Of a stretch of DNA of 64,000 nt, positions 36,214 through 46,343 are shown in pieces. Below the pieces are notes generated by a model that was not told where the DNA came from, searched no databases, and saw only the letters and a program-made list of their open reading frames with translations. Origin of the DNA: Fimbriimonas sp. (GTDB lineage: Bacteria; Armatimonadota; Fimbriimonadia; Fimbriimonadales; Fimbriimonadaceae); NCBI GenBank assembly GCA_031292555.1, contig JARLGV010000026.1, forward strand, positions 1 to 64,000. Reading direction: 5' to 3'. Numbering within the stretch: the stretch's first letter is position 1; each line of letters begins with the position of its first letter. The position numbers and the translations under genes are program-made.

Positions 36214-38163
36214 CTACGCCGGACCCGGTTCCAGCCTTGGCGGCGGGATCTGTGTCTTTGCTTGTTTCTCAGACTCCCTTGCGTCCTTGGCAGATTCGGA
36301 CGGCTGGTCCTGTTGGATGACTCGAGGCGGCAGTTCTTCTCCCGCCATAACTGCAAGGAATTCCTCGCGGCTAAGGGTCTCCCTCTCCAAAAGGCCCTGC
36401 ACAACGGCGTCGAGTTTCTCGCGGTGGGTCGACAAGATTTCAATCGCTCGAGAATGGCAACGGTCGACGATGGCGCGGACCTCTTCGTCGATCATCTTGG
36501 CCACTTCTTCGGAGTAGTTTCGCTCGTCGTTGTAGTCGCGTCCGAGGAACGGATTGTGGCTGCGGCGGCCGAGTGCCAGAGTGCCGAGACGCTCGCTCAT
36601 GCCGTACTCGCAAACCATGGCTCGGGCGATCCTCGTGACCCTTTCAAGATCGTTGCTGGCGCCAGTGGTCGTTTGATTGTAAACGAGTTCCTCCGCGACA
36701 CGCCCGCCTAGAAGGGCAGTGATGTCGTCGTTCAATTCGTCGTTCGACACCAGATACTTGTCAGTAATCGGCAGTTGCCAGGTCGAACCAAGCGACATTC
36801 CTCGCGGCAGAATCGTTACCTTGTGAACCGGGTCCGCATGTTCCAGTAATTCCCCGACGACCGCGTGCCCCGCCTCGTGGAATGCGATCGTCTCTCGCTC
36901 CTTGGGGTCGATAACTCGGCTTCGGCGTTGGGGACCGGCGATCGTTCGATCAAGCGCCTCCTCCAGATCGATTTGCTGGATCTTGTTGAAACCACGGCGA
37001 GCCGTGAGCAGTGCGCTCTCATTCAGCATGTTGGCGAGGTCGGCGCCCGTAAACCCGGGCGTGCTCTTGGCGATGATGTCCAAGTCAATGTCGCTGTCGA
37101 ACGGCTTGTTCTTGGAGTGAATTTTGAGAATCGCAAGTCTGCCAGTGGCATCGGGGGCGTCGACGACGATCTGTCGGTCGAAGCGGCCCGGGCGGAGTAG
37201 GGCAGGATCCAGAACGTCGGGGCGGTTGGTTGCTGCGATCAGGATGACTCCCGAGTTAGGATCGAATCCGTCCATCTCTACGAGCAGTTGGTTCAATGTT
37301 TGCTCGCGCTCGTCGTGACCGCCTCCAAGTCCGGCGCCGCGCTGGCGCCCGACTGCGTCAATCTCGTCGACGAATATAAGTGAGGGCCGGTGAGCCTTTG
37401 CCGTCTCAAAGAGGTCGCGTACACGGGCGGCGCCGACGCCGACGAACATCTCAACAAAGTCCGAACCGCTGATGTGGAAAAATGGCACGCCCGCTTCGCC
37501 GGCGATTGCACGGGCAAGGTAGGTCTTTCCAACGCCGGGAGGGCCGGTCAATAGGATGCCCTTCGGGATCTTGGCGCCCAGATTCGTGTACTTCTTTGTG
37601 TTCTTCAGAAAGTCGACGATCTCGAACAGCTCTTGCTTGGCTTCGTCGATACCGGCCACATCGTCAAACGTGACCTTGGACCCGCTCTCACCGACTCGCT
37701 TGGCTTTGCTTCGACCGAAGCTAAGAGCCTGATTGCCGCCCATTTGGGCCGGTCGAATGACCAGGAACCACAGGATAACCAAGAAGGTAATCGGGACAAT
37801 CGCGACTCCAAGCAGGCTGAGGAGAGTCGTCATCACCGACGGGTGATCGATCTGCCACGAGACTTTGTTGTCATCAAGAGCATTTACAAGGGAAATGGCG
37901 GCTGCGCTTTCCTGACTCGGGACAGTCGCAATGAAGTCGGCGCCCTTCTCATGGGTGCTAATGAATTTGCCGGTTAGCGTAGTGCCTTGCCAGTTAGCTT
38001 CCGCAATCACCTTGGATCGGATGGCGTCCATTAACTCGCTGTTTCGCAATGTAACTGGCTTCGAACCCATGAAGTTCCCATTGCTCGAAAGCGTGCTCAT
38101 GAGGCCCACCATCAGGGCCAATGCAAGCAGAATAACCACTAGGGTTCTTGTAGATTTACTCAA
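36214..38163 (-). CDS. ftsH: ATP-dependent zinc metalloprotease FtsH
   Basis: Membrane AAA protease that removes damaged membrane proteins and unstable regulators. 649 residues: membrane helices at about 7-25 and 112-135 around a small periplasmic domain, AAA module with Walker A GPPGVGKT (207-214), Walker B IFVDEID, SRH arginines in RPGRFDRQ, and the zinc site HEAGH (429-433) with the later aspartate. The start is TTG at 38163, supported by GGAG five bases upstream. tilS ends 78 bases upstream on the same strand. Confidence 0.97.
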   Translation of the reverse strand: MSKSTRTLVVILLALALMVGLMSTLSSNGNFMGSKPVTLRNSELMDAIRSKVIAEANWQGTTLTGKFISTHEKGADFIATVPSQESAAAISLVNALDDNKVSWQIDHPSVMTTLLSLLGVAIVPITFLVILWFLVIRPAQMGGNQALSFGRSKAKRVGESGSKVTFDDVAGIDEAKQELFEIVDFLKNTKKYTNLGAKIPKGILLTGPPGVGKTYLARAIAGEAGVPFFHISGSDFVEMFVGVGAARVRDLFETAKAHRPSLIFVDEIDAVGRQRGAGLGGGHDEREQTLNQLLVEMDGFDPNSGVILIAATNRPDVLDPALLRPGRFDRQIVVDAPDATGRLAILKIHSKNKPFDSDIDLDIIAKSTPGFTGADLANMLNESALLTARRGFNKIQQIDLEEALDRTIAGPQRRSRVIDPKERETIAFHEAGHAVVGELLEHADPVHKVTILPRGMSLGSTWQLPITDKYLVSNDELNDDITALLGGRVAEELVYNQTTTGASNDLERVTRIARAMVCEYGMSERLGTLALGRRSHNPFLGRDYNDERNYSEEVAKMIDEEVRAIVDRCHSRAIEILSTHREKLDAVVQGLLERETLSREEFLAVMAGEELPPRVIQQDQPSESAKDARESEKQAKTQIPPPRLEPGPA

Positions 38164-38240
38164 AACTTCTCCGAGGGAAGGCGTCCTTGTACTTACGCTA
38201 CGCCTGGGCCATAGCGCTCGTTCCGTCTATTATGCCAGCC

Positions 38241-39668
38241 CTATGGCCCGATGGGTCCAAATCGCATTCGAATTACCCTGCCAGTGCCGGTTATTCGACG
38301 GGCCCTTTCGTCCAGGCAAACGCCGGGAGCCCAGATAGGTCCGACCAAGTCGCACACGATCGGTAGCCGGTTCCGCGCCGCCTGCGTTAGCTTCGCATCA
38401 GACATGACGTCAACCAGTTTCCTACGACCCGAAAATCCGAACGGTTGCATAGAGTCGCCCGGGTTCAGGTTCCGGAAGTATAGAGTGCCTCGGATGTTCT
38501 CGATTGGAATCGACGCATCGAGGCATGCCCGCGTAGAAGTGGATGACCCATCGTCATCCTCGAACGCCGTGAATTGCCACCCAAGTTCGTCGCTTATCGT
38601 TTCTCCTGGAACGACCAAGGTGTATCGAAATGGCCTGGCCGGCTCGAGCCGTCGTGCATCGATTTGGCGGGAGCTCCATTCGATCACGACTTCGCCTCCC
38701 TCCGCGCTGACCGAACCAGGAACTGCCGAAAGAACCCCCTGATAGGCGATCTGGGTCTGATCGTAATCCAGCGATGCCCCAAGGGCCTCGCATGCTAGAC
38801 GCAGACCGCGCCTGGCCAGCACGGCGGGCAAATGCACGATAGTCGTCCGGTCGAAACGTATTTCTAGGTGGTCCGTCAGGAACTTGAGGTCGCCGTTGAG
38901 CGGTGACTCGCTTTGTTCCAATGCGGCGGCCGCCATTCCGTTAAGGAAGCGGTCTTCTTCGCCGGCGATCTCGGAAAGCCGCAAGATCGAGTTGTCGACG
39001 TTCGAGTTGATGTGCCGCATCTCCGAAATGAGTCGGTGTCTGACTCGCGCTCGGGAGAACTGAATGTCTGAATTCGATGGATCGTCGTGCGTCCAAAATC
39101 CGTGTTCGGCACAATAGGCACGCGTTTCCTCGCGACTGAATGGAAGCATGGGCCGAACGATATTGTCTCGCTTCTCAGGGATTCCCGCCAGCCCACTCAG
39201 GCCGGAGCCCCGAATGACGTTGAGCAGGACCGTCTCGACTTGGTCAGTACTCGTATGGGCGGTCGCGACGAGACCGCAATTTAGGCGATAGGCTGCTTCT
39301 CGGAAGAACCCGTAGCGTGCACGCCTTCCCGCCTCTTCCAAACCGATGCCCATGTCCGAAGACATGCGAGGTACGTCGGCCCTTCCGCCGGCAAATGGCA
39401 CGTCGAGCGAATCGGCGAACTCCTGACAACGGCTCATTTCTTCGTCCGCTTCCGGTCGCTGACCGTGGTGCAGGTGGCCGGCAACGACGTCGAATCCGCA
39501 CCGATGAAGGAGGTGGACGAGAGCCGTGCTGTCCGCGCCCCCGCTGTAGCCGACCAGGACGCGCGTTCCATCCGGAATCAGCGACGAATCCGCGAGGTGG
39601 CGGCGGAACCGTTCGAACATATCGAAGATACTACCGGCTGCTCGCCTCACCAGATCGGGACCGGTCAC
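38241..39668 (-). CDS. tilS: tRNA(Ile)-lysidine synthase
   Basis: Modifies C34 of the CAT-anticodon tRNA-Ile to lysidine so that it reads AUA. PP-loop ATP pyrophosphatase motif SGGADS at 42-47, then the substrate motif HLHHGQR and the C-terminal TilS domain with RGTLYFRNLNPGDSMQPFG and the GRRKLVDVMSD tail. 475 residues, a full-length two-domain enzyme. The GTG start overlaps the upstream stop in GTGA, so it is coupled to the membrane protein upstream. tilS followed by ftsH is a widely conserved order. Confidence 0.95.
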   Translation of the reverse strand: MTGPDLVRRAAGSIFDMFERFRRHLADSSLIPDGTRVLVGYSGGADSTALVHLLHRCGFDVVAGHLHHGQRPEADEEMSRCQEFADSLDVPFAGGRADVPRMSSDMGIGLEEAGRRARYGFFREAAYRLNCGLVATAHTSTDQVETVLLNVIRGSGLSGLAGIPEKRDNIVRPMLPFSREETRAYCAEHGFWTHDDPSNSDIQFSRARVRHRLISEMRHINSNVDNSILRLSEIAGEEDRFLNGMAAAALEQSESPLNGDLKFLTDHLEIRFDRTTIVHLPAVLARRGLRLACEALGASLDYDQTQIAYQGVLSAVPGSVSAEGGEVVIEWSSRQIDARRLEPARPFRYTLVVPGETISDELGWQFTAFEDDDGSSTSTRACLDASIPIENIRGTLYFRNLNPGDSMQPFGFSGRRKLVDVMSDAKLTQAARNRLPIVCDLVGPIWAPGVCLDERARRITGTGRVIRMRFGPIGP

Positions 39669-40258
39669 TTCGATGCGAAGTGACTGTTATCATAAAAGGG
39701 CACGCCGATTGCCTGGGCGTAACGGATACCGGCCTGCAGCAACGGCTGTGCGCCGATATTGAGGGGTTGTCCGGGAACGATCTGGCGGGTGTCGGTCTGC
39801 AGCACCATGAAGGGTTCGGCGGGGGAATTGCCGGCATCCGGCCGCACCTTCCAGTGGAGCACCAAGTGATACGAAACTCCGCCAGCCATCAGCCTGGAGT
39901 TCGGTTCGGAAATGAGGACAAGTGCGTCCAGCGATGTTACAGGTCCAACCGTGACCTGCGGAAAGAGGCCGGGTCCCTGGCGGCGCTTGTAGAATCGTTC
40001 CTTCAAGTCAAAGGTTATGCTCGTCAACGATAAGGCGGCCGCGATGCCCGCCAAAACCACGAGCGCCCCGATGCCGACCCACCAAGCAGGAAAGACCGGT
40101 CCCTCAACTCCCACCGCTGGGGTGAGAACTCCGTAAACGAACATGCAGGACCCTGTGATCAGGCATCCCCGCACGAGGGCGTGATAGAGGGTGGGAGCCG
40201 AAAACACCAGGCGTCGGTTCTCGCCTTGAAACCGTCCGAACAGCGGCGTTTCAAGCAT
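39665..40258 (-). CDS. Two-helix membrane protein of unknown function
   Basis: About 197 residues from ATG 40258 (MLETPLFGR; frame open from TTG 40285). Two adjacent membrane helices (about 22-45 and 55-78) precede a cytoplasmic beta-rich part with SLTSITFDLKERFYKRR and DALVLISEP, in the style of bacterial PH-like membrane proteins. Stop overlaps the tilS start by four bases. Function unknown. Confidence 0.7.
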   Translation of the reverse strand: MLETPLFGRFQGENRRLVFSAPTLYHALVRGCLITGSCMFVYGVLTPAVGVEGPVFPAWWVGIGALVVLAGIAAALSLTSITFDLKERFYKRRQGPGLFPQVTVGPVTSLDALVLISEPNSRLMAGGVSYHLVLHWKVRPDAGNSPAEPFMVLQTDTRQIVPGQPLNIGAQPLLQAGIRYAQAIGVPFYDNSHFASK

Positions 40259-40349
40259 GTAACTCAGTTTATCGCGTCGTCTCAATCAGATTGCCGACTA
40301 GCCAACGCGACTGCAACCGAGGATTCGGTTACAGTCCAGCGTGGCTCGG

Positions 40350-42788
40350 TCAGTTGCTCTTTGTCGGCTTCTCGAGAGCAAGCCGCAGAACCTGCTCGGC
40401 ATGCTTAACGAAGTGAGCCTTCAATCGCTCGCGAATCTCCGGCGGCACATCCTCCAGATAGTCCTTCTCGTTCTGATCGGGCATGATCAAGGTGTTCACG
40501 CCGGCACGATTGGCGGCCAACACCTTTTCCTTGATTCCTCCGACCGGAAGCACCTGTCCACTCAACGTGATCTCGCCGGTCATCGCGAGCCGCGGCTTGA
40601 CCTTGCGGTTCGTCAGCAGTGAAGTCAGGGCAGTCAGCATCGTCACGCCCGCACTTGGCCCGTCCTTCGGAACCGAACCCGCCGGCACATGGACATGAAT
40701 CTCCATCTTGTCGTAGAAATCGGGATTGATGTTCAGCGTGTCGGCGTGGCTGCGCACATAGCTGAGAGCCGCGGTGACCGATTCCTTCATCACGTCGCCC
40801 AGTTGTCCCGTCACGATCAGGCCCTTGTGGCCGGGCATTTTGGCCGTTTCGATGAACAGCACCTCGCCGCCGACGGGCGTCCAAGCCAGGCCGACCGCCG
40901 TTCCTGGCGTCATCTCGCGCGAAACGACTTCGTCCTGAATGAATCGCGGGGCGCCAAGCACCGATTCCACGAATTTCGGCGTCACCGTGACCTTGCCTTT
41001 ATGACCTTCCGCGAACATTCTGGTTGCCCGGCGTGTCACACTGCCGATCTCACGCTCCAAATTGCGGACTCCCGCTTCACGAGTATAGAAACGCACCAGG
41101 CGTTGGATGCTCTCGCGTTTGAATCCGATCTGCGACGGTTTGAGCCCGTGCTCGTCCACCTGCTTGGGTGTCAAGTGCCTCTCCGCGATCTCGATTTTCT
41201 CTTCCTCGGTATAGCCTCCGAGCTCGATGATCTCCATTCGGTCGCGCAACGCGGGCGGAATCGTGTCTAGCCGGTTTGCCGTCGTGATAAAGAACACCTT
41301 GCTCAAGTCGAACGGTACGTCGAGGTAGTGGTCGCGGAACGTGCTGTTTTGCTCGGGATCCAGCACCTCGAGGAGTGCCGACGAGGGGTCACCCCGGAAA
41401 TCGCTTCCCAGTTTGTCGATCTCATCGAGAACAAAGACCGGATTGTTCGTCTCCGCCCGCCTTAGGCCCTGAATGATTTGACCGGGCAGGGCGCCGATGT
41501 AGGTTCGGCGGTGACCCCGAATCTCGGCTTCGTCGCGCATGCCTCCAAGGGAAATCCTTCCGTATTTTCGGCCCATCGCCTGAGCAATCGACTTGCCCAG
41601 CGACGTCTTGCCTACGCCAGGAGGGCCGGCGAAGCATAGTATCGGCTGGCGGATCTTCCCATCGGCTTTGACGATCCGAACTGCCAGGAACTCGATGATC
41701 CGCTCCTTGATCTTGTCGAGGCCGAAGTGATCGTGATCTAGGACTTCCTTCACGTGAGCAAGATCGAGATTGTCGTCGGTCGACTTACCCCACGGCATCG
41801 AGATCATCCAATCGATGTAGGTGCGTGCAACCGTGTACTCGGGAGCACCCGGATTCATTCGGCGGAGCCGATCATACTCGCGATTCGCTTCCTTGAGGGC
41901 TTCTGCACTCATCTGCGACTCGTCCATCTTCTGTCGCAGTTCGTCGAGTTCTTCGGTTCGATCGTCGACCTCTCCCAGCTCCCGCTGAATCGCCTTCAAT
42001 TGCTCGCGCAGGTAGTACTCTCTCTGCGACTTGCTCAGCTCGGTATTGACTTCGCTCTGCACTTTGCTTGTGAGTTCGAGGACGCGTACCTCCTTCGAGA
42101 GCATCTCCAAGAGGGCCCTCAGGCGCTCCTGGATTTCGGCGGTTTCGAGGATCTTCTGCTTGTCTTCCACGCTCAGCGTCATGTGGGCAGCGACCAAGTC
42201 CGTCATCACGTTAGTTTCCTGAACCGCTTGGGTTAAGGTCCTCAACTCATCCGGAAGTTGCGGCGACAGGCGGATCGCCTGTTCGAAAAGTGCAGCGACC
42301 GATCGCCGCAACGCCTCGACCTCTTCCGATTTCTCCAGCGGAGACGTTATCTCGTCGAGAACTTCGATCTTGGCCCGTAGATAGGGGGCTTCATGAATTC
42401 GCTCGACGATTCGGAAGCGCGACACTCCCTGTACGATGAGCCGGACTGCGTCGGGCATCTTGACAAGTGTGCGAATGATCACGGCGCAGCCGTAATCGTA
42501 CACATCGTCGAATCCTGGGTTCTCGTCCTGAGGCTGCCTTTGGGCGACGACGCCGATTACTCGGTTGTTGCCCACTATGCTCTCGTCGATCAGTTGGACG
42601 CCTGCCTCTCTAGCAACGCTGAGAGGGGCGATCAGCATCGGATAGATGACGCTGTCGCGAAGGGGCAGAATGTTCAATTCGGACGGAATATCCGGCCTGG
42701 ACTCCTCATCGGAGCTCTCTTGCACTTGCGGTTCACCCGTTTCGATGTCGAGTGTTTCGTCTTCAATGGGTAATTTAACTTCTGCCAT
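40350..42788 (-). CDS. lon: ATP-dependent Lon protease
   Basis: Soluble AAA+ serine protease for misfolded and regulatory proteins. 812 residues in the LonA order: N-terminal substrate domain (about 35-230), coiled helical region, AAA module with Walker A GPPGVGKT at 388-395, and the protease domain with catalytic S712 in KDGPSAGVTM and lysine about 43 residues later. It starts three bases after the Hsp20 stop, so both make one heat-shock-type operon. Confidence 0.97.
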   Translation of the reverse strand: MAEVKLPIEDETLDIETGEPQVQESSDEESRPDIPSELNILPLRDSVIYPMLIAPLSVAREAGVQLIDESIVGNNRVIGVVAQRQPQDENPGFDDVYDYGCAVIIRTLVKMPDAVRLIVQGVSRFRIVERIHEAPYLRAKIEVLDEITSPLEKSEEVEALRRSVAALFEQAIRLSPQLPDELRTLTQAVQETNVMTDLVAAHMTLSVEDKQKILETAEIQERLRALLEMLSKEVRVLELTSKVQSEVNTELSKSQREYYLREQLKAIQRELGEVDDRTEELDELRQKMDESQMSAEALKEANREYDRLRRMNPGAPEYTVARTYIDWMISMPWGKSTDDNLDLAHVKEVLDHDHFGLDKIKERIIEFLAVRIVKADGKIRQPILCFAGPPGVGKTSLGKSIAQAMGRKYGRISLGGMRDEAEIRGHRRTYIGALPGQIIQGLRRAETNNPVFVLDEIDKLGSDFRGDPSSALLEVLDPEQNSTFRDHYLDVPFDLSKVFFITTANRLDTIPPALRDRMEIIELGGYTEEEKIEIAERHLTPKQVDEHGLKPSQIGFKRESIQRLVRFYTREAGVRNLEREIGSVTRRATRMFAEGHKGKVTVTPKFVESVLGAPRFIQDEVVSREMTPGTAVGLAWTPVGGEVLFIETAKMPGHKGLIVTGQLGDVMKESVTAALSYVRSHADTLNINPDFYDKMEIHVHVPAGSVPKDGPSAGVTMLTALTSLLTNRKVKPRLAMTGEITLSGQVLPVGGIKEKVLAANRAGVNTLIMPDQNEKDYLEDVPPEIRERLKAHFVKHAEQVLRLALEKPTKSN

Positions 42789-42791
42789 TAG

Positions 42792-43241
42792 TTACTCTGA
42801 AAGAGTCACCGATTCGGTGACGATAAAGCGATCCAATTTGGGGATCGTGACCAACAAAAAGCCGTTTCGATACTGCGCGCGTATGTTTGAAGCGTCTATC
42901 GGCGTTTCCGGAAGCCTGACCTCGCGCTGGAATTCGCCGTAAAAGACCTCTAGCTGGTGAATGCCAGTGCGTAACTCGTCCGAATAGTCTTCTTCGTCGC
43001 GATGTCCGCGAAGCAATAGGGAATGCCGGTCCGGTAGATACAGCAGTTGGATCTCCTCCCCCCGTACACCGGCGATCTCCGCCTTAAGCAAGAATTGGCG
43101 ATCGTGCTCGATCAGGTCGATTCTTGGTTCCCATGCCCTGCCGCTTGCGACCTTGGGCCGTCCATTCGCAAGTTCCTCGCTTATGCGGTGGAGCTCACTT
43201 CCGACCTGCCAAAACCACTCCTCGACCTCACGTCGTGCCAT
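42792..43241 (-). CDS. Hsp20/alpha-crystallin small heat-shock protein
   Basis: Holdase chaperone of 149 residues. The alpha-crystallin domain spans about 38-145 with WEPRIDLIEHDRQFLLKAEIAG at its start, the FYGEFQREVRLPE arm and the RAQYRNGFLLVTIPK strand; the C-terminal I-x-I tail motif is not obvious. Directly upstream of lon on the same strand, consistent with a shared stress response. Confidence 0.92.
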   Translation of the reverse strand: MARREVEEWFWQVGSELHRISEELANGRPKVASGRAWEPRIDLIEHDRQFLLKAEIAGVRGEEIQLLYLPDRHSLLLRGHRDEEDYSDELRTGIHQLEVFYGEFQREVRLPETPIDASNIRAQYRNGFLLVTIPKLDRFIVTESVTLSE

Positions 43242-43311
43242 GCCTGATTCTACTCGGGGCCTAGCCTATTGGGTAGCTGTGTCTGGCCGGGAGCCCCAGA
43301 TGAGGCACCGT

Positions 43312-44649
43312 TTATGCCAACCCAGACAGGCCGCGCTTCGAGAGTGTGGCTGCCAATGCTCCCACCAATACGCATATTCCGCCAAGTTGCATCGAGAGTG
43401 CCACTCCATGGGAGGGCAGCGTGTGAACGACGCCCTGCCAAGTGAAGTTGTGATTCGTGCGTGTTCTGTTTGCGAGCCATCCGAAAAACAGTACGCCGAA
43501 TGGAGAGAACCCATTAAGAGCCCAGATGTGCATGGCGAGTACGCGACCGCGCAATCGCTCTGGCGACATCAACTGGAAAAGTGCATTGGTCGTGTTCAGC
43601 TGTGCCACCGCTGCGGCTCCCAGGCAGGAGAGGACGGGAAACGCGAAGATCGGCACGCGCGCGACACTTAGCAGAATCAAACCGATCCCGATGACCCACA
43701 TCGATCCCCTAATGATATTGGCCTTGCGATGGCTTTCCGAGTATTGGGTCACAAGAAGTAGGCCGATGAATGCGCCTACACCGACCGCAGTGAAGGCACT
43801 GCCAAGAGATCGTTTTGCGTCTTCCTGGCCCGCGATGCCAAGTATCTGATGCACAAAAGCGGGAAGCAGCGGCATGTATGCCAACCCGAATCCGGCAGTG
43901 ACCGTTTCTAGAATGAACAGGGTCCGCAACCGGCGGTCATGCATCGTGTAAAGGTATCCCTCCGTTATCAAGTCGCGAATCGGCTGGGGAGAACGGGGCC
44001 TGGAGGTCAGGTCGGCTTTGATGGCCATGGCCGCCCAGATCAAGGCGATAAAGCTTATTCCGTTCAGAAGGTAACAGGTCGCAACTCCAAAATGTGCCAG
44101 CAGCAGACCGCCCAAGGCTGGCCCGAATATGCGTGCGACATTGAAAGTCATCGCATTGACCGGTACGGCCGCCGCCAAATCGTCGGCCGGAACGACGCGG
44201 CTGACTACCGACTGCCGTGTCGGCATCTCGACACATGACACGAGACCGAGTAGAAACGCGACGGTTACGATTTGCCAATACTGAACAAACCGGTATTGGG
44301 TGGCGATCGCGAGATACAGCGCGCCGATCGCAAAGATTGCTTGGGTGACGATCAGGACGGTTCGCTTGTTGAACGCGTCGGCCAAGGTTCCGGCGACGAA
44401 TCCAAATATAAATACCGGTACGCTGGAGCAAAACGATACAAAACCGAGTTTGGATTCGTCACCTGTCAATTGATAGACAAAATAACCTTGCGCAACGTTT
44501 TGAACCCAACTTCCAGTGAAGCTCAAAAACGCGCCAATCCACAGGAGCCGAAAATCGCTATAGCTGAGGACACGATACAGGTTTGACTTTGCCAGCCGGT
44601 CTGAGAGGGTCTTGCGAGAGTCGCGATCGGGCGGCTGCGGCTTGACCAT
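43312..44649 (-). CDS. MFS transporter (EntS-like exporter family)
   Basis: A 445-residue major facilitator with about twelve helices. YSDFRLLWIGAFLSFTGSWVQ at the start, the loop-2 motif GTLADAFNKRTVLI, and MPTRQSVVSRVVPADDL after helix 5 are typical of the MFS_3 subset (enterobactin and macrolide exporters). Substrate unknown. Divergent from the glycosyltransferase gene. Confidence 0.9.
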   Translation of the reverse strand: MVKPQPPDRDSRKTLSDRLAKSNLYRVLSYSDFRLLWIGAFLSFTGSWVQNVAQGYFVYQLTGDESKLGFVSFCSSVPVFIFGFVAGTLADAFNKRTVLIVTQAIFAIGALYLAIATQYRFVQYWQIVTVAFLLGLVSCVEMPTRQSVVSRVVPADDLAAAVPVNAMTFNVARIFGPALGGLLLAHFGVATCYLLNGISFIALIWAAMAIKADLTSRPRSPQPIRDLITEGYLYTMHDRRLRTLFILETVTAGFGLAYMPLLPAFVHQILGIAGQEDAKRSLGSAFTAVGVGAFIGLLLVTQYSESHRKANIIRGSMWVIGIGLILLSVARVPIFAFPVLSCLGAAAVAQLNTTNALFQLMSPERLRGRVLAMHIWALNGFSPFGVLFFGWLANRTRTNHNFTWQGVVHTLPSHGVALSMQLGGICVLVGALAATLSKRGLSGLA

Positions 44650-44719
44650 GTTTGCAAGTATGGCCGTTTGTTTAAGCCTAATAAGGTATTCTTTCTCGCG
44701 CCGGGGAGCTTAATAAGAT

Positions 44720-45814
44720 TTGGGCGGGTCGCAACCATTAAAAGTATTGCAAATGTGTTCTAGCAGCGCGACCTCGGGCGCAGAAAGGCACGTATTCTCA
44801 CTGTCTCAGGGTTTGAAGCGTCGCGGGCACCACGTACAGGTGCTGACTCCCGGACCCGGTTGGCTGTCGGATATTCTCAACACAGAGGGGATTCCGGTTC
44901 ACACCAGCTTCATGAAAGGGAGCGGATGGTGGAGAACGATGGGCTATCTGATCCACGAGGTGCGTCGCAGCAAGATCGACGTCGTGCACACTCACCTGAC
45001 GCGTTCGGCGTATATCGGGCACGCGCTTGGTTTATTGACCAACGTGCCGATCATCACGAGCGTTCACATCGCGAATAACGATCAGATCTACCGTCGCTTG
45101 GCTCGCAAACGGAACAAACTCGTTGCCGTCAGCAACTTTGTTCGCGGCATGCTGCACGGCCGCGGGATTCCCGAGCGATTTATCGAGACGGTGTACAACG
45201 GCACCGATTTTGTCGACTTCGAATTGACCCGACCCGAGGCCGTCCTAGACGAACTGGGCATTCCGCGCCAGCGGCGGTTGGTCGGTCTAGTCGGGAAGGT
45301 ATGCCGAGACAAAGGGCAGCTTGAACTGATCACCGCCATGCGGAGCATCCACAGCCAACATCCCGAGGCTCACCTCGTATTCGTCGGCAAGGTAGAGGAA
45401 GAATTTCGCCCAGAGATCGACCAGGCGATTCTCGATGCAGGACTGATAGACCGGGTGACAATGACGGGCGTGCGAAACGATATCCACCGCATGCTCGACG
45501 CATTCACCCTAAGCACTTTGCCCTCGCACATGGAGACGTTCGGCGTTGCGGCGATCGAAGCGATGGCACGAGGAAAGGCAGTCGTCGCCACCCGAGTCGG
45601 GGCCCTTCCTGAAGTAGTGCGACACAAGCAGACGGGGCTCCTCGTCGATTTGCGGCCGAACGAGATCGCCGACGCCGTTAGCTACCTGCTATCCAACAAC
45701 GACGAACGGGAGCAGATGGGCCGTATGGGACGCCATATCGTCGAGCAGAAATTTACGCTTCAGGAGATGGCGGCGCGATTCGAGGGCGTCTACGAGCGGT
45801 CAGTCCGAGGTTAA
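44720..45814 (+). CDS. GT4-family glycosyltransferase
   Basis: Retaining GT-B glycosyltransferase of about 364 residues. N-domain: PLKVLQMCSSSATSGAERH with the acceptor loop; C-domain: VGLVGKVCRDKGQ and the donor-site E-x7-E region FGVAAIEAMARGKAVVATRVGALPEVV. Start TTG at 44720 is supported by GGGGAG 11 bases upstream; the first ATG (44753) would cut into the first strand of the fold. It heads a cluster for polyprenyl-linked glycan synthesis. Confidence 0.92.
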   Translation: MGGSQPLKVLQMCSSSATSGAERHVFSLSQGLKRRGHHVQVLTPGPGWLSDILNTEGIPVHTSFMKGSGWWRTMGYLIHEVRRSKIDVVHTHLTRSAYIGHALGLLTNVPIITSVHIANNDQIYRRLARKRNKLVAVSNFVRGMLHGRGIPERFIETVYNGTDFVDFELTRPEAVLDELGIPRQRRLVGLVGKVCRDKGQLELITAMRSIHSQHPEAHLVFVGKVEEEFRPEIDQAILDAGLIDRVTMTGVRNDIHRMLDAFTLSTLPSHMETFGVAAIEAMARGKAVVATRVGALPEVVRHKQTGLLVDLRPNEIADAVSYLLSNNDEREQMGRMGRHIVEQKFTLQEMAARFEGVYERSVRG

Positions 45815-45866
45815 GCTCTAGGGTTTCAGGTTAATCGGCCCGAGCCCATCCGTCATAATTCAAACC

Positions 45867-46343
45867 ATGCAGGAGCGCCCAAGTTGGGATGCGTATTTCA
45901 TGCAAATCGCGCATCTGGTAAAAACACGTGCCACTTGTCCTCGCCGGGCGGTAGGTGCGGTGATCGTGCGCGACAAGCGGATATTGGCGACTGGGTATAA
46001 CGGCGCACCGCGAGGACTCTCGCATTGTCCAGAAGGGGGCGGCGAGCACGATTGGCCGTTGGGGTGTCTACGGGCCGGGCACTGCATCCGAGCCTTGCAT
46101 GCCGAACAGAACGCCCTCCTCCAGGCGGCCATGATGGGTATCGCATGTGCCGATAGCACAATGTATGTGACCTGCCAGCCGTGTAACAACTGTGCGAAGA
46201 TGATCATCAACGCCGGGATAGTGCGCGTTATTTACGAAGGCGACTATCCGGACGACTTTTCCAAGGAACTGTTCCGGGAATCGAAGATGGACGTGCTACG
46301 GTACCGCGAGGATCGTCTGGAAATGGTGGATTTGGGCTTATGA
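45867..46343 (+). CDS. dCMP deaminase family (ComEB-like) protein
   Basis: Zinc deaminase of 158 residues: PRRAVGAVIVRDKRILATGYNG, zinc ligands in RALHAEQNAL and CQPCNNC, with the catalytic glutamate in HAE. Deoxycytidylate deaminases feed dUMP to thymidylate synthesis. The stop overlaps the following wecA-like start, an arrangement linking a nucleotide enzyme to a glycan gene. Confidence 0.93.
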   Translation: MQERPSWDAYFMQIAHLVKTRATCPRRAVGAVIVRDKRILATGYNGAPRGLSHCPEGGGEHDWPLGCLRAGHCIRALHAEQNALLQAAMMGIACADSTMYVTCQPCNNCAKMIINAGIVRVIYEGDYPDDFSKELFRESKMDVLRYREDRLEMVDLGL